This document shows, piece by piece, positions 42,954-52,592 of a stretch of 64,000 nucleotides of DNA. Position numbers and translations under genes: made by a program. The notes under the pieces are model-generated. The model had not been told where the DNA came from, did no database searches, and worked only from the letters and a program-made list of their open reading frames with translations. Origin of the DNA: an uncultured bacterium (lineage in GTDB: Bacteria; Actinomycetota; Coriobacteriia; Coriobacteriales; Coriobacteriaceae); NCBI GenBank assembly GCA_905214435.1, contig CAJMMA010000003.1, forward strand, positions 18,370 through 82,369, in the 5' to 3' direction. How positions within the stretch are numbered: position 1 is the stretch's first letter; the number at the start of each line of letters is the position of its first letter.

Positions 42954-44477
42954 ATGCCGTGCACAACGATTTTGGTTGGTAAGAACGCGAGCTACGACGG
43001 GTCGACCCTGGTCGCGCGTAACGAGGACTCGTCCAACGGGGTGTTTGAGCCCAAGCGTATGCGCGTGGTGCATCCCGACGAACAGCCGCGCGTCTACACG
43101 AGCGTCCTGAGTCACCTAACCGTTGAGCTGTCCGACAATCCCATGCGCTACACGAGCGTCCCCGATGTTGTCCCGGGCCACGGCATCTGGGCCGAGGCCG
43201 GTTTCAACGAGCTCAATGTCGGCATGTCCGCAACCGAGACGCTCACCACCAACGAGCGCGTCCGCGGCGCCGACCCGCTTGTGGACTACCTGCCCGCCAA
43301 GGGCAACGAAGGCGAGGATGGATACGTTCCGGCGCAGCCCGGTGGCTTGGGCGAGGAGGACATGGTGACCCTGGTCCTGCCGTATGCCAAGTCCGCTCGC
43401 GACGGCGTTCGTATCCTGGGTGATCTGCTCGAGCGCTACGGCACCTACGAGAACAACGGCATCGCCTTTAGCGACGTGGACGAGATCTGGTGGCTCGAGA
43501 CCATCGGCGGCCACCACTGGATCGCCAAGCGCGTGCCCGATGACGCCTATGTGACCATGCCCAACCAGCTGGGTATCGACAGCTTTGACCTGGACGACGC
43601 CGAGGGCGCCCAGACCGACCACATGTGCTCCGCCGACCTGCGCTCCTGGATGGCCGAGTGGCATCTGGACCTGACGCTGGGTGTCGAGGGCGACGGCCCG
43701 GCGACGGTATTCAACCCGCGCGAGGCCTTTGGCTCGCACAGCGACAGCGATCATGTCTACAACACGCCGCGCGCCTGGTACATGCAGCGCTGCCTCAACC
43801 CCAGCGATGTGTGGGACGGCCCCGACGCCGACTACACGCCCGAGAGCGACGATATCCCCTGGAGCCGCGTGCCCGAGCGCAAGGTGACCATCGAGGACAT
43901 CAAGTACGTGCTTTCGAGCCACTACCAGGGCACGGAGTACGACTGCTACGGCAGCAAGGGCACGCCCGCTACGCGTGGCGCCTATCGCCCCATCGGCATC
44001 AACCGCAACAGCCAGCTCGCCGTGTTGCAGCTGCGCCCCTATGCGCAGCCGGCCTACCGCGCCGTGCAGTGGATGGCCTTTGGCTCCAACTCGTTTAACG
44101 CGCTGGTTCCGCTGTACGCTAACGTCGAGACCATGCCCGAGTACTATGCCGACACGCAGGCTCGCGTGACGTCCGAAAACTTCTACTGGGCCAACCGCCT
44201 GATTGGCGCGCTGGCTGACGTCCGCTTCCATGAGTGCGGTCGCGCTGTGGAGGATTATCAGGAGAAGGTCGGTGGCATGGGCCACAAGCAGATCCATGAC
44301 GTCGACGCTGCCGTAGCCGTTCTGCCCGAGGCCGAAGTGCCTGCCGAACTTGCACGCGCCAACGAGGCCTTTGCCGAGCGTGTTCGCGTGGAAACCGATG
44401 CTCTACTGGGCAAGGTGCTCTACACCACGAGCTGCGCTATGAAGAACTCTTTCGCGATGAACGACAACGTGAGGTAG
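42954..44477 (+). CDS. C69-family dipeptidase (PepD type)
   Basis: 507 residues from ATG 42954; AAGGAGGA (42941-42948) is 5 bp upstream, which rules out ATG 42948. The protein begins MPCTTILVGKNASYDGSTLVARNEDSS: the Cys near the N-terminus is the nucleophile of the Ntn-hydrolase fold, exposed by removal of the first residues. It continues with GFNELNVGMSATETLTTN and DVDEIWWLETIGGHHWIAKRVPDD, all typical. No signal peptide, so probably cytoplasmic; it hydrolyses a broad range of dipeptides. A single-gene unit. Confidence 0.92.
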   Translation: MPCTTILVGKNASYDGSTLVARNEDSSNGVFEPKRMRVVHPDEQPRVYTSVLSHLTVELSDNPMRYTSVPDVVPGHGIWAEAGFNELNVGMSATETLTTNERVRGADPLVDYLPAKGNEGEDGYVPAQPGGLGEEDMVTLVLPYAKSARDGVRILGDLLERYGTYENNGIAFSDVDEIWWLETIGGHHWIAKRVPDDAYVTMPNQLGIDSFDLDDAEGAQTDHMCSADLRSWMAEWHLDLTLGVEGDGPATVFNPREAFGSHSDSDHVYNTPRAWYMQRCLNPSDVWDGPDADYTPESDDIPWSRVPERKVTIEDIKYVLSSHYQGTEYDCYGSKGTPATRGAYRPIGINRNSQLAVLQLRPYAQPAYRAVQWMAFGSNSFNALVPLYANVETMPEYYADTQARVTSENFYWANRLIGALADVRFHECGRAVEDYQEKVGGMGHKQIHDVDAAVAVLPEAEVPAELARANEAFAERVRVETDALLGKVLYTTSCAMKNSFAMNDNVR

Positions 44478-44576
44478 GGATTTCCCGTCGATCGAATAGC
44501 GCTAAAACGCTTTGTCGCTTTCACTCGATCTTGGGTACAAGAACGCCAATGCAGTTGTTTATGATTGGAGACAACC

Positions 44577-44993
44577 ATGGTTATGAAACTCGATCAGCTT
44601 GTTAACGGCGCCATCAACGTTGGCTTTGGCGCTGCCGCCGTTGCCGTCGAAGGCGGCAAAAAGGTCCTCGACGACCTTAATACCAAGGGCGAACAGGTCC
44701 GCAAGGACACCGCCACCCCCGATATCGCCCGCAGTGTGTCCGACATGTTTGAGCAGGCCGGTGGCACCATCTCCGACCTGACCGAGCGTCTGGGCACGCA
44801 GGGCGAGACCGCGGCCCAGCGCGTGCTTGACGAGCTCATCCTTGCCCGCGTCCGCGTCATGACCGCCCCCGAGCGTACGGCCTTCCTGGCCCATGTGCGC
44901 GACATCGTCGATTCGGTCGAGGACAACGTGACCTCGGTGCCCGTCGAGTCCGTTGAGCCCGACGATGCGAAGGACACCGAAGAGGCCGAGTAG
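44577..44993 (+). CDS. Small helical acidic protein upstream of the AarF kinase
   Basis: 138 residues from ATG 44577 (GGAG 6 bp upstream). Helical and rich in Ala, Asp, Glu and Val (LVNGAINVGFGAAAVAVEGGKKVLDDL; DMFEQAGGTISDLTERLG), with an acidic tail ending DDAKDTEEAE. It resembles phasin- or apolipoprotein-like helical proteins in pattern only. It lies 8 bp before the AarF/UbiB gene, so they are co-transcribed, as often seen for poly-Ala helical partners of this kinase family. Function unknown. Confidence 0.65.
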   Translation: MVMKLDQLVNGAINVGFGAAAVAVEGGKKVLDDLNTKGEQVRKDTATPDIARSVSDMFEQAGGTISDLTERLGTQGETAAQRVLDELILARVRVMTAPERTAFLAHVRDIVDSVEDNVTSVPVESVEPDDAKDTEEAE

Positions 44994-45001
44994 CAGCGCA
45001 G

Positions 45002-46765
45002 ATGGCAGATTCCACCACCGATTACAACAATCTAGATCCCTTGGGTGACGAGGCGGCGGTTGTCGATGAGGTCGACGCCGCCGTCTCGGGCGCTCGCAAG
45101 AAGCCGCGCGCTGTCGATATGGTCCCCGAGGAGCCCGACGCGATGGCGCCGGACGAGGAATATCAGCTCACGCCGGCGGGTCGCCGCGAGCGCATCGGGC
45201 AGATTGTTCGCCTGGTCAAAAAGTACCGCGTGTGGGATAACCTCACGCCGGTTCGTTTGCGCCGCCTGCTCGAGGAACTCGGCCCCATGTTCGTCAAGAT
45301 GGGGCAGATTCTGGCCAACCGGTCCGAGATTTTGCCGCAACGCTTTTGCGACGAGCTACGTCGTCTGCGCTCCGACGTGGAGCCGGTGCCGTACGAGGTC
45401 GTACTCAGTTGTCTGGAAGAAGAATACGGCCTGCGCCTGGGGGAGATGTTCGATGCGATCGACCCCAATCCGCTTGGTAGCGCATCGCTCGCGCAGGTGC
45501 ACCGCGCTCGTCTGGTGACGGGCGAGGACGTGGCCGTCAAGGTGCAGCGCCCCGGTGCGCAGCAGGTTATGGCACAGGACATCGATATCATCCGCTCGGT
45601 GGTGCGTATCGTTTCCAAGTTCGTCAACACCGATCAATTCGTTGACCTGCACGGCGTAGTCGAGGAGTTGTGGACCTCGTTTCGCGAGGAGACCAACTTT
45701 TTGGCCGAGGCCAAAAACCTCAACGACTTCTACGAGTTCCATAAGAGCGTTCATGGCGTGACGTGTCCTAAATCCTATCTGGACCTGTGCACCGAGCACG
45801 TGGTGGTTATGGACTACGTCGACGGCATTTCGATCGCCGATCCTGAACGCTTGGTGGCCGAGGGCTATGACTTGGAAAAGATCGGTGCCGCAATCGTCGA
45901 GGATTACTCGACGCAGGTGCTCGATGACGGCTTTTTCCATGCCGACCCGCATGCGGGAAACATTATTCTCAAGGACGGCATCGTTTACTTTATCGACTTG
46001 GGCATGGTCGGACGCATGTCGAGTCACGATCGCGGTATCGTCAAGGACATGATTTTCGCCGTGGCCGAGGGTGACGTGCCCAAGCTCAAGGATTCGCTCA
46101 TGCGCTTTGCCGTGACGCGCGGCGACTCGGCCGAGCTCGACCATTCGGCCTTTTTGTCCGACTTGGACTTTATCGTCGCCGACTTTGCGGGTCTTGATCT
46201 TAAGGACCTGGATATCGGCGAGTTTTTGACCTCGCTGCTCAATCTGGCACGCAAAAATGACGTTGAGCTGCCGAGTGTGGTGACGATGTTCGCCCGTGGC
46301 ATGGTGACGCTCGAGGGCCTGCTGACCGAGTACATGCCCAACGTCAACATGATCCAGATCATCCAGACGCACATCAAAAACGAGAAGAGCACCTATGTGC
46401 GCGTCCGCGAAATGGGGCGCGATCTTGCCGCGAGCAGCTATCGCGCAGCAAAAGGCTCGCTCGAGGCGGCCGAGTATCTGGGCTTGGCGTCGCGCATGCT
46501 CACGCGCGGCCAGCTTAAGGTGAACACGCAGATCATGAGCAGCGATAAGGCGCTGCGACAGCTGGGTGGAATTATCGACCGCATGTCGATGGCAATTGTG
46601 ATCGCCGGTCTGTTTATCGGTTCGTCGGTGGTGTACTACGCGCGCATCGAGCCGGTTGTCCTCGGCATTCCGGTCATCGGCTTCTTTGGCTACGTGAGCG
46701 CGCTGGTGCTGGCGCTTATGCTGGGTCGCAATATCTGGCTCAACAGCCACGGCGGCAAGCACTAG
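45002..46765 (+). CDS. AarF/UbiB/ABC1-family atypical kinase
   Basis: 587 residues. The ABC1 domain shows the KxGQ motif (LGPMFVKMGQILANRSEILP, about 94-113), the Ala-rich loop PLGSASLAQVHRA, the VAVKVQRPGA lysine, catalytic FHADPHAGNII and metal-binding FIDLGMVG. Two C-terminal membrane helices (about 525-547 and 552-575) anchor it. In other bacteria the family supports isoprenoid quinone or lipid metabolism through ATPase activity. A hydrophilic N-terminal extension (1-55) is unusual in being highly acidic. Terminator follows. Confidence 0.92.
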   Translation: MADSTTDYNNLDPLGDEAAVVDEVDAAVSGARKKPRAVDMVPEEPDAMAPDEEYQLTPAGRRERIGQIVRLVKKYRVWDNLTPVRLRRLLEELGPMFVKMGQILANRSEILPQRFCDELRRLRSDVEPVPYEVVLSCLEEEYGLRLGEMFDAIDPNPLGSASLAQVHRARLVTGEDVAVKVQRPGAQQVMAQDIDIIRSVVRIVSKFVNTDQFVDLHGVVEELWTSFREETNFLAEAKNLNDFYEFHKSVHGVTCPKSYLDLCTEHVVVMDYVDGISIADPERLVAEGYDLEKIGAAIVEDYSTQVLDDGFFHADPHAGNIILKDGIVYFIDLGMVGRMSSHDRGIVKDMIFAVAEGDVPKLKDSLMRFAVTRGDSAELDHSAFLSDLDFIVADFAGLDLKDLDIGEFLTSLLNLARKNDVELPSVVTMFARGMVTLEGLLTEYMPNVNMIQIIQTHIKNEKSTYVRVREMGRDLAASSYRAAKGSLEAAEYLGLASRMLTRGQLKVNTQIMSSDKALRQLGGIIDRMSMAIVIAGLFIGSSVVYYARIEPVVLGIPVIGFFGYVSALVLALMLGRNIWLNSHGGKH

Positions 46766-46816
46766 AGGCTGCGGCCGTCACCGCATTCTCCTATCGCAAA
46801 CAATAGCTTTTACCTT

Positions 46817-46844
46817 GGGCTTCGCCTGCGTGCGAGGCCCTTTT
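46817..46844 (+). terminator. Terminator after the AarF gene
   Basis: GGGCTTCGC / GCGAGGCCC stem followed by TTTT. Confidence 0.7.
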
Positions 46845-46879
46845 GCGTGATACCATACTGACGGTAATAATCGATGGCC

Positions 46880-47055
46880 TAGATGGTGGTGCGGAGACGC
46901 ACGAATGCGCGGTTTTCCTGCGCGTTTGGGAGAATCGGGGTGCAAGTCCCCGGCTGTACCAGTAACCGTAATTCCTCTTGGCTCGGGATGTTCGCGTCGC
47001 AGATCGGACGGCGCGCCTGAGCCGTTAAGGTTAAGTCGGATCGCCTCCCATCTTG
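46880..47055 (+). promoter_or_regulatory. Cobalamin riboswitch
   Basis: The conserved core reads GGGAGAATCGGGGTGCAAGT then CCCCGGCTGTACCAGTAACC and GTAA (46928-46970), matching the GGGAA...GGTGnAAnnCC...GCTGnnCCnGnAACnGTAA cobalamin pattern. The B12-box-like end AAGTCGGATCGCCTCCC is at 47032-47049. It lies 60 bp upstream of the surface protein gene, whose transcript it should control, so expression would fall when cobalamin is plentiful. Confidence 0.85.
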
Positions 47056-47115
47056 CATGCGGCTGCGGCGTATGCTGCCGGTGTGCATAGGGCTCTGGAG
47101 GGAAGAGAGATCCCA

Positions 47116-50100
47116 ATGGGGGAACTCGAGCGCAACATGCGCGATGACGTGGGGCAGCCTCAAGGCAACGCTCCAAGTACAGACAATGGGGGACAAATGG
47201 ATATGTTTGAGGACGAGCGCGAGCGCGCCTCGTTGCATCGCCGTGGCGCGATTGCACGCGGTGTAGCCAAGCGCGGCCTGGTGGCATTCCTGACCTTCGC
47301 GATGGCCTTTGGCACCACGCCGGCTCAGTTGTGGGCCGAGGGCGCCGAGGGCATTGCCGAGGCTGTGGCTCAGGCTGCGACGTCGGGCGAGGACGCAGCG
47401 CTTGCGGGCGGTGCCGCTGAGCAGAGCGGCGCCGAGGTTTCGGATTCCGAGGACGCGCCTGCAGCTAGTGCAGCCATAACAGAGGCAGCAACTGGCGACG
47501 AAGGCTCGGCGACGGGGGAGAGCCCTGCTACGAGCGAGCAGTCTTCGACGGCATCCGCTGGCCAAGCAGGATCTGCCGCCGCGGCTGCCGTTCAGACGGA
47601 GAACCCGACAGAAACTGGCGATGTCGCCAAGAAGCAAGTCGAGGTCTCGTTCTCGATTATCGGCACCGATGCCGACGGCAAGGCTCAGACCTGGGTGGCA
47701 CCTACGCAGCTTAAGCTCGACGAGGGCTCGACGGCTGCGGACGCCTTCGTTAAGCTGCAGGAGAAGACGGGCTTTAAGGCGAAATACGATCCGAACACGG
47801 CATACGGTTTCTACCTCGAAAGCATCACGTCCCCGAGCGATGGCCGCACGCTTGCCTTCGATCCGGCGACTTATGCCTACTGGCAGCTGTTTGTCGACGG
47901 CGCGTCTTCCTCGGTTGGCGCGAGCGGCGTCAAGCTCACCCAGGGGCAGAAGATTGAGTTTGCCTATACGGCTGGTAGCTCGTCCCCTGTCGTTAAGGAC
48001 CAGGTTGCCGCAAATGTGACCGTCATTGGTCGCGATGCCCAGGGCAAGACTCAGACTTGGGTCGATAACGCGCAGTATGTGGTGACGTCCGGCTCGAACG
48101 CACTTGACCTTACGAAGGTCGCGCTCGAGGCGAATGATATTGACGCCGTTGTTGCGGGCTCCTTCATTCTGAGCCTTAAGTACAATGGCGTTGAGCTGGG
48201 TACGCCGCTCGATTATTCGACCTCTTGGCAGCTGTTCATCAACGGCAAGTCGAGCGACTACACGGCGGACAATGTCACCATTCATGCCGGCGATACCGTT
48301 ACGTGGTTCTACGGTGGCTGGGGCGACCAGTTGCCCTCTGATTCCGTCCATGCTTCCGTTCAGGTGCTTGGCAAGGACAAGGACGGCAAGCAGCAGGTGT
48401 GGGCCTCGACGGGCCAGACGAGTCTCAAGGCGGGCTCTACTGCCAAGGACCTGTTGGAGCAGACTGGTCTTGATCTCGTTACTAGTGAAGAGTCTTGGGG
48501 CTGGTACCTCAGCGGCATTAAATCGCCGCTTGACGGTAAGACCTATAAGTCTGATCCTGCGACCCGCAGTTATTGGCAATTCTATGTAAATGGCAAGTCC
48601 GCCACGGTCGGTGCCGGCAACTACGAACTCCAAGATGGTGACGCCGTCACCTTTATGTATGCTGGCGACAGCGATGCCCTTCCTGGTCAGGTTCTTGGGT
48701 CTGTCGATGTTATCGGTCCCGATGTCAACGGCAACAATACTTGCTGGGGCTCGGCAAGCAGTGTTTCTTTGCCCGAAGGCTCTACTGCCCAGAACCTTAT
48801 TGAGACGGTCCTGAAGGCCAAGGGCGTTACGTACAACGGCTCCCAGAGTGGTGAGTACTGGTCCCTCAATTCCATCAACTCGCCGTTCGATCACAAGCCG
48901 TATGCCTGGGATGCTGCGACCAATAAATCTTGGCACCTGTATATCAATGGAGAGCCCTCCTTACTCTGCGCCAACCAGATTACGCTCAAGAGCGGCGATA
49001 AGGTCACGCTTGCCTATACCACCGACGATTCGCCCATGCCCGATCCCGACAAGATTGTCGTGGACCCGAGTGCGACGACTCCTGATTGGGATGCCGAGTG
49101 GGCCGGCTACGGTAACAGCGGCAACGGTACGTCCGTTACGGACGCCAAGACGCCTGCGCAGGCCGCCGGTCTTAAGTGGGCCTTCGATTGGAAGGCCGAG
49201 TCTGGTCAGCAGTATGCCAACTGCAGCGAGCCTGTCATTGCTAACGGTTTTGTGTACATCGCGACCGAGAACGAGCTCATTAAGATCGATTCGTCCACGG
49301 GCAAAAAGGTTGCCTCTGCGCCGCTTGCCTCCAAGGTGAGCTATACCTCTCGTCCGATCTATACCAATGGCCTTATCATCGTTCCGCTCAACGGCGGTGC
49401 GGTCCAGGCGATTACTGCAGACAAGCTGATCTGCAAGTGGCTGACGCCTGGTTTGACGGACTTGACGCAGAGCTCCTGCACCGTCGTTTCGGACGGCGAG
49501 TACGTCTATGTAGGCTCGGTCGATATTTCGTATGACGAGAATTACAACGCGACCTACGGCAACGGCTCCTTTGCGCGCATTAAGATTGCCACGGGCGAAG
49601 TTTCTTGGCAGAACATCGACCCTGCCGAGGGCTATTACTGGACTGGTGCGGCTTTGACGGATAAGTATGCCATCGTTCCTACGAGCGCGGGTACGCTTAA
49701 GTGCATTGATAAGACGACGGGCGATGTCGTTTCGACCATGAAGCTCGGCGCTCTCGCAAATGCCGATTGCATTGCCGATCCGTCCAATGGTTCGACCTTC
49801 TATCAGATGACGCACGACGGAAAGCTCCATGTGATTTCGCTTTCGGCGAAGGGCGTGTTGAGTGAACAGAAGACGGTTGATCTGGGCCTTACGAATAACA
49901 TGAGCGCTCCGGCGGTGGCTGGTGAAAACTTGATTGTCGGCGGACAGACGGCTACTGGCTCTGCTCTGGTTCTCTATAACCTGAAGACGGGCAAGACCAC
50001 GATGGTCGCTGCTGCCGACGGCAAGGCGCTGCCGGCTGGTCTCAACGGTATTGCTGCTACTCCGCTGGTGAGTGTTCAGGGCGGCAAGACCTATGTGTAC

Positions 50101-50973
50101 TTCACCGTTAACAGCGCGGATAGCAAGGATTACGTCAACTACTCTGCTGGTGGTGGCGTGTATCGCTATACGCTTGGCGACGCAGAGGCGACGCAGATTT
50201 ATGATGCGGCTGGCCATTACCAGTACTGTGACTCTCCGGTCATTGCCGATGCATCTGGCAACCTGTACTACATCAATGATTCGGGTACGCTGTTCAAGCT
50301 CGGGGCTGTTGAGTCTTGGACGGTTGCCTTTAATTCCAACGGCGGGTCTGCTTGCGACACTAAGTTTGTTGCTACGGCCGACGGCAAGCTGGTCAAGCCG
50401 GCCGATCCGACGCGCGATGGCTACACTTTCGGCGGTTGGTTCACCGATGAGGCTTGCACGCAGGCGTATGACTTCAGTACGCCGGTGACGGCCGATCTGA
50501 CGCTGTATGCCAAGTGGACCAAGAATGCTGTTAACCCTGGCGGCAATGGCGGTTCTGGCACTAATGGTGGCAACGGTGGCGCTGGCAACGGTTCCGGTGC
50601 TGGCACGGGCACGGGCTCCGGCTCCGGCACGAAGGGCCAGCAGGCTGGCGGCGCTGTCGCCCCGGGTCAGAAGCCGGTGACCAAGACGACGGTGTCGACC
50701 AAGACCGAGACCAAGGACAACAAGTCCGACAAGAAGGACTCCGATAAGTCCGATAAGAAGGACGAGAAGAAGCCTGACAAGAAGGACGGCAAGTCCGACA
50801 AGAAGTCCGATTCCAAGTCCGATACGGGTGCTGCTTCCACGACCACTGCTAAGAAGTCCTCTAGTGCTTCCGAGCAGGAGATTGGCACCAACCCGCTCGC
50901 CATTGTTGGCGTTGCCGCCGGCGTCATCGGTCTCGCCATCGTCGGCGTGTTCGTGTTCACCAAACGTCGGTAG
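47116..50973 (+). CDS. Large surface protein: four DUF4430 (transcobalamin-like) domains, beta-propeller, InlB repeat, C-terminal anchor
   Basis: 1285 residues from ATG 47116 (an ATG at 47197 is possible). A signal peptide lies after a charged N-extension (GLVAFLTFAMAFGTTPAQLWAEG). A low-complexity Ala/Ser/Thr/Glu spacer follows. Four DUF4430 domains lie at about 172-290, 296-404, 411-519 and 525-638, each with a WxLFxNGxxS-like strand (YWQLFVDGASSSV, SWQLFINGKSSDY, YWQFYVNGKSATV, SWHLYINGEPSLL). A PQQ-type beta-propeller spans about 655-1068 (PVIANGFVYIATENELIKID, ...). One Listeria-Bacteroides repeat (FNSNGGSACDTK...GYTFGGWFTDEAC) precedes a Gly and Lys/Asp/Ser-rich stalk and a membrane helix ending KRR. 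The riboswitch upstream and the DUF4430-transcobalamin relationship point to extracellular corrinoid binding; ligand not proven. Confidence 0.82.
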   Translation: MGELERNMRDDVGQPQGNAPSTDNGGQMDMFEDERERASLHRRGAIARGVAKRGLVAFLTFAMAFGTTPAQLWAEGAEGIAEAVAQAATSGEDAALAGGAAEQSGAEVSDSEDAPAASAAITEAATGDEGSATGESPATSEQSSTASAGQAGSAAAAAVQTENPTETGDVAKKQVEVSFSIIGTDADGKAQTWVAPTQLKLDEGSTAADAFVKLQEKTGFKAKYDPNTAYGFYLESITSPSDGRTLAFDPATYAYWQLFVDGASSSVGASGVKLTQGQKIEFAYTAGSSSPVVKDQVAANVTVIGRDAQGKTQTWVDNAQYVVTSGSNALDLTKVALEANDIDAVVAGSFILSLKYNGVELGTPLDYSTSWQLFINGKSSDYTADNVTIHAGDTVTWFYGGWGDQLPSDSVHASVQVLGKDKDGKQQVWASTGQTSLKAGSTAKDLLEQTGLDLVTSEESWGWYLSGIKSPLDGKTYKSDPATRSYWQFYVNGKSATVGAGNYELQDGDAVTFMYAGDSDALPGQVLGSVDVIGPDVNGNNTCWGSASSVSLPEGSTAQNLIETVLKAKGVTYNGSQSGEYWSLNSINSPFDHKPYAWDAATNKSWHLYINGEPSLLCANQITLKSGDKVTLAYTTDDSPMPDPDKIVVDPSATTPDWDAEWAGYGNSGNGTSVTDAKTPAQAAGLKWAFDWKAESGQQYANCSEPVIANGFVYIATENELIKIDSSTGKKVASAPLASKVSYTSRPIYTNGLIIVPLNGGAVQAITADKLICKWLTPGLTDLTQSSCTVVSDGEYVYVGSVDISYDENYNATYGNGSFARIKIATGEVSWQNIDPAEGYYWTGAALTDKYAIVPTSAGTLKCIDKTTGDVVSTMKLGALANADCIADPSNGSTFYQMTHDGKLHVISLSAKGVLSEQKTVDLGLTNNMSAPAVAGENLIVGGQTATGSALVLYNLKTGKTTMVAAADGKALPAGLNGIAATPLVSVQGGKTYVYFTVNSADSKDYVNYSAGGGVYRYTLGDAEATQIYDAAGHYQYCDSPVIADASGNLYYINDSGTLFKLGAVESWTVAFNSNGGSACDTKFVATADGKLVKPADPTRDGYTFGGWFTDEACTQAYDFSTPVTADLTLYAKWTKNAVNPGGNGGSGTNGGNGGAGNGSGAGTGTGSGSGTKGQQAGGAVAPGQKPVTKTTVSTKTETKDNKSDKKDSDKSDKKDEKKPDKKDGKSDKKSDSKSDTGAASTTTAKKSSSASEQEIGTNPLAIVGVAAGVIGLAIVGVFVFTKRR

Positions 50974-50982
50974 GTGAGGGCT

Positions 50983-51873
50983 GTGTCCAATAAATCCAAG
51001 GACGCTGAACCCAAGCAACCAAATTCCTCGTTCATTCAGTTCGACGATGCAAAGCAACAGGGCGCCGCTTCGGCGGCGTCCGCCCCTCGACGGAAGGCGC
51101 TTCTTGGCGTTCTGATTGCCGCGTGCGTTGCGCTGATTGTCATATCGCTGGGCTTCGTCCATCCTTCCGAGAGCGGCGCCTGGTCCGTTGATTGGATCGT
51201 TCAGACCGTGACGGGGGAGAGCGTTGTCACCAAGGACACCAAGGCATCTGGCTCGACTACGACTTCGGGCGAGGCCAGTTCTAAGGATTCCAAGTCATCG
51301 AATGACGCAAAAGATGGGTCCAAGTCCAAGGACGATTCCGAGTCTTCAAACAAGGAATCGGATAAAAGCTCGGATAGCAAGAAGTCCGATAGTCAGGACG
51401 GCAAGAAGTCTGGAGATAAATCCGCTGCCCAGAATACGGGAGCCGGCGATACTTCCAATGTGTCTGGCGGTGCTTCTTCGGGCGGCGGTCAGTCGTCTGA
51501 TGGAGTCTCCAGCTCTAATGGCGGAAGCGCTCCCTCGGGCGGCCAGAGCGGCTCACAGGAGTCCAACTGCGTAACGGTAACGGTTTCGGTCACATCGAGC
51601 GCTGTGGGCAATCCTGTGTCTTCTGGTGGCACCTTTACCTTTAACGAAGGCGCTACCGTCTACGATGCCCTGTGCGCGCTGGGCCTTTCTGTCAACGCAC
51701 ATGGCTCGTCGTACGGCACGTATGTTTCTGCGATTGGTGGTTTGGCCGAGAAACAGTACGGCGGCACGAGCGGCTGGATGTACTCCGTCAACGGCACAAC
51801 GCCCATGACGGCCTGCAGCAACTACGTTCTCTCCAACGGCGACAACGTGGTCTGGTATTACGTTACAGGCTAG
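50983..51873 (+). CDS. Membrane-anchored single-DUF4430 protein, second gene of the cobalamin-controlled unit
   Basis: 296 residues. The likely start is GTG 50983 (VSNKSKDAEPKQ) with GGTGAGG just upstream; GTG 50974 directly after the previous stop is possible. An N-terminal helix (about 41-60, ALLGVLIAACVALIVISLGF) anchors it as a type II membrane protein. A Ser/Lys/Asp-rich and then Ser/Gly-rich stalk (about 85-195) leads to one DUF4430 domain at the C-terminus (VTVTVSVTSSAVGNPVSSG to NYVLSNGDNVVWYYVTG). It sits 9 bp after the four-domain protein, so both share the riboswitch. Membrane-near receiver of corrinoid from the long protein is a plausible but unproven role. Confidence 0.8.
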   Translation: MSNKSKDAEPKQPNSSFIQFDDAKQQGAASAASAPRRKALLGVLIAACVALIVISLGFVHPSESGAWSVDWIVQTVTGESVVTKDTKASGSTTTSGEASSKDSKSSNDAKDGSKSKDDSESSNKESDKSSDSKKSDSQDGKKSGDKSAAQNTGAGDTSNVSGGASSGGGQSSDGVSSSNGGSAPSGGQSGSQESNCVTVTVSVTSSAVGNPVSSGGTFTFNEGATVYDALCALGLSVNAHGSSYGTYVSAIGGLAEKQYGGTSGWMYSVNGTTPMTACSNYVLSNGDNVVWYYVTG

Positions 51874-51895
51874 AGGCTTCGACATAGCGCGCCAG

Positions 51896-51933
51896 ACGGG
51901 CGGTTCCGACAGACATCCGGGCCGCCCGTTTTT
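51896..51933 (+). terminator. Terminator of the cobalamin-controlled operon
   Basis: ACGGGCGG / CCGCCCGT stem (51896-51903, 51922-51929) followed by TTTTC. Confidence 0.88.
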
Positions 51934-51969
51934 CATGCGAATGGGATTGGGTCGCCGGGTCTCTCGGCA

Positions 51970-52006
51970 AACAAAAAACCGGTTGGAATGGGAATTCCAA
52001 CCGGTT
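51970..52006 (-). terminator. Terminator of the first gtrA-like gene
   Basis: 13-bp perfect stem AACCGGTTGGAAT / ATTCCAACCGGTT; on the minus strand it runs into TTTTTTG. Confidence 0.9.
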
Positions 52007-52032
52007 ATACATTCAAGCAAATAGCGAATCGA

Positions 52033-52440
52033 CTACGACCGTGCGCCCTCGAGGAAGAAGCGGCGGCTGAAGTAGTTGTACCAGGTGACGAGGAACGTGG
52101 CGATGGCCTTCATGGCCTGGTAGCCGATGCTCAAAAACGTGACGCCCACAAACATGTACAGGTCGTTGAGGCCCAGGCCGATCACCGACAGGATGGTGAA
52201 GATCGTGAACTCGCGCTTGCGGCTCATGCCCTCGCGATGGTCGAACACGTACTTCATGCTGAGCCAGTAGTTGACCACGACGGACGTGGTAAACGAGACC
52301 GTGGTGCTCATCAAAAAGTCGAGGTGAAACAGCTCGACGAGCGCAATGAGCATACCCCAGTCGATGCCAAAGGAGATAAGACCCACGACAGCGAACTTGA
52401 GGAACTGCTTGGTATGAGGTTGTGCCAGTGCCTTGCGCAC
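52033..52440 (-). CDS. GtrA-family membrane protein (copy 1)
   Basis: 135 residues, four membrane helices (about 13-33, 43-62, 80-100, 108-127). The GtrA pattern FLKFAVVGLISFGIDWGML, FTTSVVVNYWLSMKYVF and the loop before helix 3 are clear. Family members flip or help transfer polyprenyl-linked sugars for surface polysaccharides. The start is GTG 52440. A second GtrA gene lies directly upstream; the two share about 40 percent of residues, and no glycosyltransferase is adjacent, so the partners are elsewhere. Confidence 0.9.
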   Translation of the reverse strand: MRKALAQPHTKQFLKFAVVGLISFGIDWGMLIALVELFHLDFLMSTTVSFTTSVVVNYWLSMKYVFDHREGMSRKREFTIFTILSVIGLGLNDLYMFVGVTFLSIGYQAMKAIATFLVTWYNYFSRRFFLEGARS

Positions 52441-52592
52441 GTAATCACATCCAATGCGTTGATGAATCGAGCAGAGGATACTTTAGAGCTTTTGCAAGGG
52501 AAACGTAAGGTCCTTGCCAAGAACTATACGAACTCGCCAAATTTTCAAGAGCTAATCCGCAAACGTTGAAAATTTGCCCGTAAACGAGCAAA

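Noticed and set aside
42758..42964. 68-codon minus-strand frame across the right arm of the MITE-like element
   Set aside because: Its upstream half overlaps the start of the C69 peptidase and its own site is poor; only the 28-residue part inside the repeat is worth testing.
46879..51162. Two long minus-strand frames (685 and 733 codons) opposite the surface protein
   Set aside because: They arise from the codon bias of the real plus-strand gene; no ribosome site and no domain.
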